From: an uncultured Acidimicrobiaceae bacterium
GTDB lineage: Bacteria; Actinomycetota; Acidimicrobiia; Acidimicrobiales; Microtrichaceae
Direction: 5' to 3'
Assembly: GCA_937868025.1 (NCBI GenBank)
Contig: CALMLJ010000114.1
Coordinates: 1 to 6,026 of the forward strand
Length of the DNA: 6,026 bases
Every line of letters starts with the position of its first letter. Position 1 is the stretch's first letter. Position numbers and translations under genes: made by a program. Positions 1-5,971 of the stretch are shown here, one piece after another. Under the pieces are notes generated by a model. It had not been told where the DNA came from, searched no databases, and saw only the letters and a program-made list of their open reading frames with translations.

Positions 1-1
1 A

Positions 2-583
2 GTCGAGGGATTGTCGCTGGTCCCCGACTATGCATCGGCAGGGACAGCGGCGGCCGGGTCTTCTTACACGTTCATCATCGATTCTGGACGGTCCGACGGA
101 CCGACCAGCGTCAACATTGTCAACAGAGGGGCGGGCACGGGATGCACTCCCGGCGGGGAGATCATCTACGGCAACGACTGGGCGGCGGTGTCGCCGGCCT
201 CCAACCCCGGGGCCACGGTTACATCGCCGCAGCCGAACGCTCGCAATAACTCGATCAACATCGACTACGTGTACCCGAGCCCCAGCCCCAGCCCGGCCGC
301 CAACATCGACGTTGTCATCCCCTCCGGTTGGGACGCCGACCTCAATAACAACGAGGTCGTCACCCTCAACTTCACCGTCGACCCGCCCTGGAACAAGTGC
401 CGCATCAACGCGGTGTCGATGAACCGATGCGACGGCAGCGTCGGCAGCGTGAACATCGGTCCCGGCAACCCGCCCGCCGGCTCGACGAACCCCGGTCCCT
501 CCTCCCCCTTCTCCGTCGACGTCCAGGTCGGGCCCCAGCCGAGCAACATGGCGCAGTTGAAGATCACCGTGAGTTGTGCCTGA
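2..583 (+). CDS. Unrecognised Pro/Ser/Asn/Gly-rich protein, probably exported; 5' end outside the window
   Basis: I do not recognise a family. The frame is open from the first bases of the window and ends at TGA 581-583. A TTG at 11 could serve as a start but has no good ribosome-binding site, so the gene more likely begins upstream and any signal peptide is out of view. The visible 190 or so residues are rich in Gly, Pro, Ser, Asn and Thr, with alternating hydrophobic stretches that suggest beta-strands. There are four Cys (in TGCTP, NKCR, NRCD and the C-terminal VSCA) that could form disulfides, and a Ser-Pro repeat at 275-295. No catalytic motif or membrane segment is visible. The composition fits a secreted or surface protein. 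The stop codon lies inside the next gene (8 bp overlap), so it is co-transcribed with the oxygenases and could be their substrate. That role is inference only. Confidence 0.6.
   Translation, partial: VEGLSLVPDYASAGTAAAGSSYTFIIDSGRSDGPTSVNIVNRGAGTGCTPGGEIIYGNDWAAVSPASNPGATVTSPQPNARNNSINIDYVYPSPSPSPAANIDVVIPSGWDADLNNNEVVTLNFTVDPPWNKCRINAVSMNRCDGSVGSVNIGPGNPPAGSTNPGPSSPFSVDVQVGPQPSNMAQLKITVSCA
278..295 (+). repeat. Short Ser-Pro coding repeat (three AGC-CCN units)
   Basis: Three successive AGC CCC / AGC CCC / AGC CCG units encode Ser-Pro three times. With the preceding CCG they give PSPSPSP at 275-295. This may be a flexible linker in gene 1. Ser-Pro repeats are also classical targets of prolyl 4-hydroxylases in plant and algal wall proteins, which is notable given the P4H-like gene downstream, but a link is inference. 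Confidence 0.7.
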
Positions 584-1877
584 CACCACGTCCGCCCTTC
601 GGACGCTCGCGCCCGAGCTCGCCCGGTACCGTCTCGGACCGTCGACCGGATCGACGACCGAGCATCGGCTCGCTGCGGCGGCCCAGGCGGGACGTCAGCA
701 GGCGGCCGATCGTCTCGCTGGACGCTTCGGGGGATTTCGGCTCGACGCGACCCGTCAGAACATCGATGCGAAGGTCCCGGCAATATTCAAGACGGCCCCC
801 TGGTTCCTCGATCAGCTGGACGCGGTCGATGCCGTCGATCGCGCCCTGCGCGGCAGTGACGTTCGCCCCGGCCATCTGCGCTTCGCCGACGGCACGCGGC
901 GGGGCGCCATCCCCGAGGTCGCCGATCACATCACCGACCCTGCGGGTGAGGCGGGTGTGCACGAGCTGCTGCCGTTCGCCACGGCCATGGCCCTTCGCGA
1001 CGAGTACACCGTGGTCTTCAACAACCTGGTTCCCCGCCTGCGCGGCCCCCTCCAGAACCTGACCGACGACCTCGCCCGGGTGCTGGGCACCATGCCGCAG
1101 GTCAACGCGTACATCAGCGAACGCGGGGCACCCGGTTTCGGCCGTCACTGGGACGACCACGACGTCGTGATCCTGCAGATGACCGGACGCAAGCAGTGGA
1201 CGCTGTTCGAGCCAAGCGATCTGTCGCCGCGGCTCGGGTACACGTCCAGCCGTGCGTTCGGCGACGACTACTTCACCACGGTGCTCGAACCCGGCCTCGG
1301 CCTGTACCTGCCGCGAGGGTGGGGGCACGAGGTCAAGGGGTTCCCCGGCGAGCAGTCCGTGCACTACACGGTCGGCATCCGCCACCTGACGATGATCGAC
1401 GTCCTGAACTCGCGAATCTCCGAGCTCGCCTCCGAGGACGGGAGCGCCCGGGTATCCCTCGACGACCCGTTGGGGTTCCCGTCGCTGCACCTCGGTGCCG
1501 ACGAGATCGAGCACGCCATCGGTGCCCATCGGGCGAGGTTCACCTCGTTCGGGGGCGGTGGGCCCCTGACCATCTTCCGCCTCGCCGAGCGCGAGTTCGA
1601 CGGTGCGGCCTTCTCGGCGGCGTTCACGGGCGGGCTGGTTCTCGCCGACCACCCCGCACTTGCCGACGGCGAGGTGGCGTTCGGCGCCGCCGGTCACGTG
1701 TTCGCGGTGGCCGGTCCCGCCATCGACGACATCGAGGCCCTCCTCGCAGGTCGGCGCCTGGTCGTGGATCGCTCACACCCCGACAGTGGCTCGGTGGGCT
1801 CGTTGCCGACGTTGACGCGCCTGGCCCGGTTCGGCGTGGTGGCCGTCGACCGTGCCGATCGCGTGGAGGTGCGTTGA
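576..1877 (+). CDS. JmjC/Cupin_4-type Fe(II)/2-oxoglutarate oxygenase, predicted active
   Basis: A 433-residue cytoplasmic protein resembling the bacterial ribosomal-oxygenase (YcfD/RoxA, Cupin_4) branch of JmjC enzymes, which hydroxylate protein side chains using Fe(II), O2 and 2-oxoglutarate. The core runs from about residue 140 to 270. The proximal iron ligands are H191-W-D193 in RHWDDHDVVILQMTGRKQW, and the distal ligand is H251 in LPRGWGHEV, followed by the expected SVHYTVGI strand. Residues from about 345 to the end look like the winged-helix-like C-terminal domain of this family (PTLTRLARFGVVAVD). The GTG at 576 is well bounded: an in-frame TGA at 570-572 lies just upstream and no other start follows for a long way. 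No strong ribosome-binding site is seen, so coupling to gene 1, which it overlaps by 8 bp, is likely. Gene 6 in the same operon is a degenerate homologue. The fold call is firm; the substrate is unknown. Confidence 0.88.
   Translation: MPDTTSALRTLAPELARYRLGPSTGSTTEHRLAAAAQAGRQQAADRLAGRFGGFRLDATRQNIDAKVPAIFKTAPWFLDQLDAVDAVDRALRGSDVRPGHLRFADGTRRGAIPEVADHITDPAGEAGVHELLPFATAMALRDEYTVVFNNLVPRLRGPLQNLTDDLARVLGTMPQVNAYISERGAPGFGRHWDDHDVVILQMTGRKQWTLFEPSDLSPRLGYTSSRAFGDDYFTTVLEPGLGLYLPRGWGHEVKGFPGEQSVHYTVGIRHLTMIDVLNSRISELASEDGSARVSLDDPLGFPSLHLGADEIEHAIGAHRARFTSFGGGGPLTIFRLAEREFDGAAFSAAFTGGLVLADHPALADGEVAFGAAGHVFAVAGPAIDDIEALLAGRRLVVDRSHPDSGSVGSLPTLTRLARFGVVAVDRADRVEVR
1865..1870 (+). promoter_or_regulatory. 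Ribosome-binding site for the second oxygenase gene
   Basis: GGAGGT lies 6 nt before the ATG at 1877. It is the strongest Shine-Dalgarno in the window and fixes this start, although the frame stays open far upstream inside gene 2. Confidence 0.8.
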
Positions 1878-2506
1878 TGTCGGTCTCACCCGGCGGGGCG
1901 ACGGCTGCAGCGCACGTCGGCGACTACACGACGTCCGGCGTCGCCGTCGTGCCGGGTCTGCTCGGTGCGGAATCACTCGGGATCATCGGGCCGTACCTCG
2001 ACCTCCTCGGCCACAACGGCGGGTTCTCGACCGAATCGGTCCAGGTTCCCGGCTCGTTCGTCATCTATGGCGATCCACTCGTGGATTCGATCATGGCGTC
2101 ACTCGTTCCGTTCGTGTCCGCCGTGGTCGGTGAGGACGTCGTCCCCACCTACAGCTACGTCCGCGCCTACCTGCGCGGCCACGAGCTGCGTCCACATCGG
2201 GACCGCCCGGCGTGCGAGCACAGCCTCACCCTGCATCTCTCGTCCGCGAGCCCTGGTGCCGATGACTGGCCCGTGTGGTTCGAGGACCGGACGGGAGCTC
2301 GGCGATCCCACCTGCTCGGTCCCGGTGACGCTGCGCTCTATCGCGGCAACGAGCTACTCCATTGGCGCGAGCCCTGCCCCTCGGACTGGTTCCTGCAGGC
2401 GTTCCTGCACTACGTCGAGGCGGGCGGCCCTGCGGCGCGCCATGCGCTCGATGGTCGGACGTCGTTGGGAGTTCAGCGCTCCGGCACGTCGAGGGGTCGG
2501 GGATGA
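1877..2506 (+). CDS. Fe(II)/2-oxoglutarate-dependent oxygenase, HxD...H type
   Basis: A 209-residue protein with the cupin-like double-stranded-helix pattern of Fe/2OG oxygenases. Residues 98-110 (YLRGHELRPHRDR) contain the metal motif H107-R-D109, followed by strand SLTLHLS. Then come LLGPGDAALYRGNELLHW, with distal H162, and a final strand LQAFLHYVEAG. The YRG-x-E-L-x-HWRE block is typical of a subgroup of small uncharacterised bacterial 2OG oxygenases. There is no Arg or Lys 9-11 residues after H162, where prolyl hydroxylases hold the 2OG carboxylate. The nearest basic residue is R164 in HWRE, so cosubstrate binding may differ. The ATG at 1877 overlaps the previous stop by one base (TGATG) and has a strong ribosome-binding site, which rules out the longer open frame upstream. 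It shows no close similarity to genes 4 or 5. The substrate cannot be told; a peptide or protein is likely from context. Confidence 0.82.
   Translation: MSVSPGGATAAAHVGDYTTSGVAVVPGLLGAESLGIIGPYLDLLGHNGGFSTESVQVPGSFVIYGDPLVDSIMASLVPFVSAVVGEDVVPTYSYVRAYLRGHELRPHRDRPACEHSLTLHLSSASPGADDWPVWFEDRTGARRSHLLGPGDAALYRGNELLHWREPCPSDWFLQAFLHYVEAGGPAARHALDGRTSLGVQRSGTSRGRG
2491..2496 (+). promoter_or_regulatory. Ribosome-binding site for the P4H-like gene
   Basis: GAGGGG lies 6 nt before the ATG at 2503, inside the end of the previous gene. It supports that start over upstream in-frame codons. Confidence 0.7.
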
Positions 2507-3090
2507 GACCGTTGGCCCCCCTCGCGACGCCCGGCTTCCTCGGCGTCGAGATCGTGCAGGTGCTGAGCGGCGCCGACTGCGATGCAGTGCTGGCATCGCT
2601 TGACGATCGTCGCTGGCTGGATGCTCGCGTCACCGATGCCGATGCGCAGGAGGGCGCCGTTCGCCCTGATGTCCGGTCGGTGCTGAGCCAGCGGCTCCCC
2701 GTCCGCCACGACGGCTTTCCGCTCGATGTGATCGTGGACGCCGTGGCTGCCGCCAACGGGCGGCGGTGGAGGTACGAGCTCTCGGGGTTCGGCGAGGAGG
2801 ATCCGCCGTCGGTCCTCCGGTACGAGGACGCGGCGCAGGACCACTTCCGTCCCCACCACGACGCAGGCCAGTTCGCGCCGACTCGCAAGCTCTCGTTCTC
2901 GCTGCAGCTCTCCGACCCGGCCGACTACCGTGGTGGCGACCTCGTGATCGAAGGCGGCGACCTCGGTGCCGGCCGCCGGCGGGGCGCGATGACGATCTTC
3001 TCGTCGGCGGCTCGCCACGAGGTGACACCGGTGTACTCGGGAGTCCGAGCCGCGATCGTCGGCTGGATCCACGGACCGACGTTCAGATGA
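2503..3090 (+). CDS. Prolyl-4-hydroxylase-like Fe(II)/2-oxoglutarate oxygenase, predicted active
   Basis: A 195-residue protein of the prolyl/lysyl-hydroxylase (2OG-FeII_Oxy) type. After an N-terminal helical part, residues 105-123 (LRYEDAAQDHFRPHHDAGQ) give the iron motif H118-H-D120. Next come strand RKLSFSLQLS, the YRGGDLVIEGG hairpin, and residues 171-191 with distal H172 (RHEVTPV), R182 ten residues later (SGVRAAIVGW) for 2OG binding, and the family-typical WIHGP. All four catalytic positions are therefore present. Bacterial members act on free amino acids, peptides or proteins; the substrate here is unknown. The start overlaps the previous stop as ATGA (2503-2506), a translational-coupling arrangement. 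The next gene is its catalytically dead homologue, sharing the TRKL strand and the same HGPxFR C-terminus. Confidence 0.87.
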   Translation: MRPLAPLATPGFLGVEIVQVLSGADCDAVLASLDDRRWLDARVTDADAQEGAVRPDVRSVLSQRLPVRHDGFPLDVIVDAVAAANGRRWRYELSGFGEEDPPSVLRYEDAAQDHFRPHHDAGQFAPTRKLSFSLQLSDPADYRGGDLVIEGGDLGAGRRRGAMTIFSSAARHEVTPVYSGVRAAIVGWIHGPTFR

Positions 3091-3094
3091 AGGG
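3089..3094 (+). promoter_or_regulatory. Ribosome-binding site that favours start 3102 for gene 5
   Basis: GAAGGG sits 7 nt before the ATG at 3102. The alternative ATG at 3087, which would overlap the previous stop as ATGA, has no purine-rich site upstream. Confidence 0.5.
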
Positions 3095-3101
3095 TGCTGC
3101 C

Positions 3102-3680
3102 ATGGACGCGATCATCCCACCCGTGCCACCGTGGACTGCGATCGGTGCGGCCGAGGAGCGACGAATTGTCGCTGCGCTGGACCTCCGGCTGCAGTGCCTC
3201 CAGAATCCGTTCGTCGACGGTGTCGCATCGGCGACGGTGGTCCTGCCCGAGGAGCTCGCTGCGGTGAGGGCGACCGGGGCCCCCGACCCGACCGTCGACG
3301 CAGAGATCGAACGCCGCATCACCGCCGCGGTCAACGAGGCCAACGCACAGTTCCTGCGCGCGGACGTCAGATACGTCGAGCCCTACGCAGAGCGACGGAG
3401 GACGCGCCTCGACGACGGTGCGACGGTGCCCGGCCTCACCGGAGCGGACTCCACGAGGAAGCTCGTGTTGGTTCTCCCGCTGGGCCCGGTCGGCGAGGCA
3501 GTGGGCGAATCGGCCGATACGTCGGCGAACCAGGTCGTGTTCGACGCCGCCGGCAAGACGCGGCCCGTCACGCCCGGCGAGCTCCTCCTCTTCCCCGCGT
3601 TCATGGTCCCCAGGTTCTTGCTCCCTGGCGCTGCGCTCGACGCGGCGGTCCTCTACGCCCACGGTCCTGCCTTCCGATGA
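3102..3680 (+). CDS. Catalytically dead P4H-like (2OG oxygenase fold) protein
   Basis: A 192-residue protein aligning by eye with gene 4 along most of its length: ITAAVNEAN matches IVDAVAAAN, STRKLVLVLPL matches PTRKLSFSLQL, GELLLF matches GAMTIF, and it ends in HGPAFR as gene 4 ends in HGPTFR. Every catalytic position is changed. Where gene 4 has HxD this protein has V109-P-G111. Counting back without gaps from the shared C-terminus, the distal His becomes V169 and the 2OG-binding Arg becomes L179. The frame is intact, with no stop or frameshift, so this is a pseudoenzyme rather than a decaying gene. Likely roles are a binding or scaffold partner for gene 4, or a substrate-recognition subunit (inference). 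The start is chosen by the ribosome-binding site; ATG 3087 (five residues longer, ATGA overlap) is nearly as plausible. Gene 6 follows with a 4 bp overlap. Confidence 0.75.
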   Translation: MDAIIPPVPPWTAIGAAEERRIVAALDLRLQCLQNPFVDGVASATVVLPEELAAVRATGAPDPTVDAEIERRITAAVNEANAQFLRADVRYVEPYAERRRTRLDDGATVPGLTGADSTRKLVLVLPLGPVGEAVGESADTSANQVVFDAAGKTRPVTPGELLLFPAFMVPRFLLPGAALDAAVLYAHGPAFR

Positions 3681-4891
3681 CCATCGCCGCCGCCCCGCAG
3701 CCGGAGTGCACGTGCGTGGGCCCGATCGTGGCGCTCCGCGCGGAAGACATCGTCCGTCCTCCGGCGTCCGGGTCCGCGCTCGAGGCCGCATTCGCGACAC
3801 GGCGGGCTCGTCTGTCGGCCGCGCACCCCTGGTGGGGTCTCGGGTCGTCGGGCGCCGCGACGGCGCCCGATATCGCCGGGCCGTCGATCTTCGCTGCGGC
3901 AGCCGCCGCCGATGCCGGCGGGATCCACGTCCATCTGCCGCCCGACGCGCCACCGGCGACCGAGGCGGCGGGGAGGGCGTCGATCGGCCTCGCCGCGGTG
4001 CGACACGCCCTGGACGTGGGGGGTGTCGTGCTGGAACGGTGCGGGCGATTCTCGGCGGAGATCGCCGATCTCGTCGACGAAGCCGCCGAGCTGGCTCGAG
4101 CGTCCGTCCGTCCGCTGCTGGTGTCCGGTGCGGTTCCCGACGGCGCCGTGGTTTCGTCGGCGTCGGCGTCGGCGTCGGTCGCCGTCGCCGCGATCGCCGG
4201 TGAGGTCACCTTGGGCGGGGCCGACGGGGATGTGCTCGTGCCAGCCGGGACGTGGCACCGGGCCAGGTCCGTCATGGGCGTGCGCACCTCGCACGGGGGC
4301 TTGGCGCTCGTCCTCGTGGTCGACGAGCTCGACAGGGTCGATGTCTGGGAGCACCTGGTGCGCAAGGCGTCGTACTGGCCGCGGCTTCGTGCCGACATCC
4401 CCTACGACATCGCGGTTCCGGTGGTCGCGTACGGGGAGCACGACCCAGTGGACTTCGTGTCGCTGGTCACCGGGCAGGTCGCGGAGCTGGAGTCCGAGGA
4501 GACGCTCGCCGAGGCCGTTGCCGGTGCCCGGGCCCGCATCCGCCCGTCGGAACGGTCGGTGGCGCCCGGTGTGGACGTGCCATCCGGACCGGCATCGTGG
4601 TCGACGGCCGTCGTTCGTGGTCGGCTGCCCGGCGGTGTGGGCTGGATCGCGCCCAAGGAGCCCGGTCGCTCGATCCTTGCGTTTGCCGGGTGCGCCGTGT
4701 TCGTGGATCCGCACCTCGGCGCGTTGTTCGACCAGCTGGCGACGGGCGATGTCGTCTGGGCAGCGGACGTGCCGTCGGCGTGCCCGGCGGGTGACCCTGA
4801 ATGCGTTGGGCGAGCACTCGACGTGCTCCACCCGCTCGGCGTCGTCGACGTCGTCGATCCCGCGGCAGTCAGCGGCCTGAAAATGGCCTGA
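3677..4891 (+). CDS. Degenerate JmjC/Cupin_4-like protein lacking the HxD iron motif
   Basis: A 404-residue protein that reads as a diverged relative of gene 2. Residues 105-155 match the pre-core region (HALDVGGVVLERCGRF). Residues 160-180 occupy the HxD strand but read SSASASASVAVAAIAGEVTL: lined up on the Gly of the TGRK turn, H-W-D of gene 2 corresponds to A162-S-A164. The distal block DVLVPAGTWH keeps its His (H194), and GLALVLVVDELDRVDVWEHL matches the strand and helix that follow in gene 2. About 28 residues are missing between the two blocks. Residues from about 335 to the end resemble the C-terminal winged-helix-like domain (LGALFDQLATGDVVW; LDVLHPLGVVDVVD). The frame is intact. Without HxD, iron-dependent catalysis is unlikely, so a structural or substrate-binding role beside gene 2 is inferred. 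A CTC pair (C11, C13) near the N-terminus is unexplained. The ATGA overlap with gene 5 (3677-3680) sets the start; no ribosome-binding site is seen. Confidence 0.72.
   Translation: MTIAAAPQPECTCVGPIVALRAEDIVRPPASGSALEAAFATRRARLSAAHPWWGLGSSGAATAPDIAGPSIFAAAAAADAGGIHVHLPPDAPPATEAAGRASIGLAAVRHALDVGGVVLERCGRFSAEIADLVDEAAELARASVRPLLVSGAVPDGAVVSSASASASVAVAAIAGEVTLGGADGDVLVPAGTWHRARSVMGVRTSHGGLALVLVVDELDRVDVWEHLVRKASYWPRLRADIPYDIAVPVVAYGEHDPVDFVSLVTGQVAELESEETLAEAVAGARARIRPSERSVAPGVDVPSGPASWSTAVVRGRLPGGVGWIAPKEPGRSILAFAGCAVFVDPHLGALFDQLATGDVVWAADVPSACPAGDPECVGRALDVLHPLGVVDVVDPAAVSGLKMA
4157..4178 (+). repeat. TCGGCG hexamer tandem repeat inside gene 6
   Basis: Three full TCGGCG units plus TCGG. In frame they encode alternating Ser-Ala (residues 161-167), exactly where the HxD iron motif would be in an active JmjC protein. 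Confidence 0.8.
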
Positions 4892-5960
4892 CCAACTGGC
4901 CTACGATCTCCTCGATCCGGACGCCCATGTCGACTTCGTGGATGGTCTCCTCGCGATCGATCCGTTCGATCATGGCGACGTGGGCCGGGTCCCATCGACT
5001 CGCGAGGTGCAGCAGCTCCCGACGGCGATCGACGGCGTCGGAGGCCGCGGGGACGGCGGGGACGGCCACGGCGAGCAACGGGTAGGCCCGTGGGGCGCCC
5101 TCGTCGGGGTCGGCCGGAACCACCAGCGATCCGGAGCCGATGGTGAAGCGGCAGGCGGGGACGAGGCTGAGCCCGTTGAACTCGACCAACTGACGAGCCG
5201 GACCGGTGACGAGGTCGCGGAGGCGAGGGTGCAGCAGGAGCGTCGAGCGACCGTCGGTGACGGCGGCGGTGGCGACCGTCGGGCTCCCGTCGTCGTCCAC
5301 GAGGGAGGCGACGGTCGATCGGAAGGCGCTCGCTGCCGACTCGAGATCACGGCCCGCATGGAGTACCGCTCCGGATCCGTCGAAGATCTGCTGTGTTCGA
5401 CGGTGTCCCGCCGACGATCGTGATCCGCGGAAGTAGAAGGTGTCGAGGAATGGGTCGTCCTCTGGGTGACCGGTCACCGTCCCGTAGCGGGCTACGAGGG
5501 GGTCGAGCAGGTCGGCGAGCGTTGCGCCGACGCGAATCGGGGAGCCGTCGGCGGTCGGGATGAGCACCACCTCCATTCGCCCGAGGCCGATGCGTCGACC
5601 GAGGCACGACGTCGCCGGAACCACCGGTGAGAGTCGGCGAGGCACGACGTCGTCCGAAACGTGGTGTGTTCCCGGGTCGGCCTCGGTGAAACCTCCGGCG
5701 GCGAGTGCGCGCAACAGCCAACTCACCTCATCGACGTGGTCCGACACCGGTCTGCCGGTGACCGCAGACAGGTCGTCGGCCAGTACGGTCCACGCCGCCG
5801 TGCCGTCGAACTGGTCCCACAACACCGACGACACCGGGTCGAGCGTGACGATCGATCGATTCCGCTCGGTGCACAACAGTGACCATCCGTCGACCTCGGA
5901 GCGAGCCACGTCGGGCGCTCGGCGCGGACGGCGGTCGGGGTCGAGGATCGGCGAGGTCAC
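4869..5960 (-). CDS. PqqD-like (RiPP recognition element) protein with probable degenerate HPr-kinase-like domain
   Basis: A 363-residue protein. Residues 13-93 fit the PqqD pattern: PRRAPDV, a short beta part (SLLCTERNRSIVTLDP), the helix SSVLWDQFDGTAAWTVLADD, then VDEVSWLLRALAAGGF. PqqD-like domains bind leader peptides and present them to modifying enzymes, as in PQQ, lasso-peptide and other RiPP pathways. Residues 230-300 (TAAVTDGRSTLLLHP, then NGLSLVPACRFTIGSGSLVVP, then APRAYPLLAV) resemble the strand order of HPr-kinase-like proteins often found with PqqD in such loci. The P-loop GxxxxGK[ST] is absent (HPRLRDLVTGPA instead), so kinase activity is unlikely; this second assignment is tentative. 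The GTG at 5960 is the first visible start and sits just before the PRR-PDV motif, but the frame stays open to the window edge, so an earlier start is possible. It converges on gene 6 and their 3' ends overlap by 23 bp. Confidence 0.75.
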   Translation of the reverse strand: MTSPILDPDRRPRRAPDVARSEVDGWSLLCTERNRSIVTLDPVSSVLWDQFDGTAAWTVLADDLSAVTGRPVSDHVDEVSWLLRALAAGGFTEADPGTHHVSDDVVPRRLSPVVPATSCLGRRIGLGRMEVVLIPTADGSPIRVGATLADLLDPLVARYGTVTGHPEDDPFLDTFYFRGSRSSAGHRRTQQIFDGSGAVLHAGRDLESAASAFRSTVASLVDDDGSPTVATAAVTDGRSTLLLHPRLRDLVTGPARQLVEFNGLSLVPACRFTIGSGSLVVPADPDEGAPRAYPLLAVAVPAVPAASDAVDRRRELLHLASRWDPAHVAMIERIDREETIHEVDMGVRIEEIVGQLVRPFSGR

Positions 5961-5971
5961 GTCGAGGATCG
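5940..5971. repeat. 11-bp direct repeat (GTCGAGGATCG) flanking the gene 7 start
   Basis: Identical GTCGAGGATCG copies at 5940-5950 and 5961-5971, 21 bp from start to start (about two helical turns), lie on either side of the gene 7 GTG. The right copy overlaps the possible -10 element. This could be an operator, or simply repeated Ile-Leu-Asp codons, since 21 bp is seven codons. Confidence 0.4.

Noticed and set aside
564..1697. 377-codon open frame on the - strand
   Set aside because: Antisense shadow of the JmjC gene, whose frame carries family motifs and intact catalytic residues; long antisense frames are common in such GC-rich DNA.
1196..1876. Upstream extension of the gene 3 frame
   Set aside because: Lies inside gene 2 and encodes an Arg-rich run; the ribosome-binding site and ATG at 1877 mark the real start.
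3131..3676. Upstream extension of the gene 6 frame
   Set aside because: Overlaps gene 5 in another frame and is Arg/Gly-rich; the ATGA at 3677 is the natural start.
2925..3953. 342-codon open frame on the - strand
   Set aside because: Crosses genes 4-6 antisense; its Arg-rich product is typical of a wrong frame.
3653..4831. 392-codon open frame on the - strand
   Set aside because: Shadow of gene 6; Arg/Gly-rich low-complexity product with no recognisable domain.
4870..4895. GGCCTGAAAATGGCC as a terminator hairpin between the convergent genes
   Set aside because: Only a 4-bp stem of a self-palindromic GGCC with no T-run; too weak to call.
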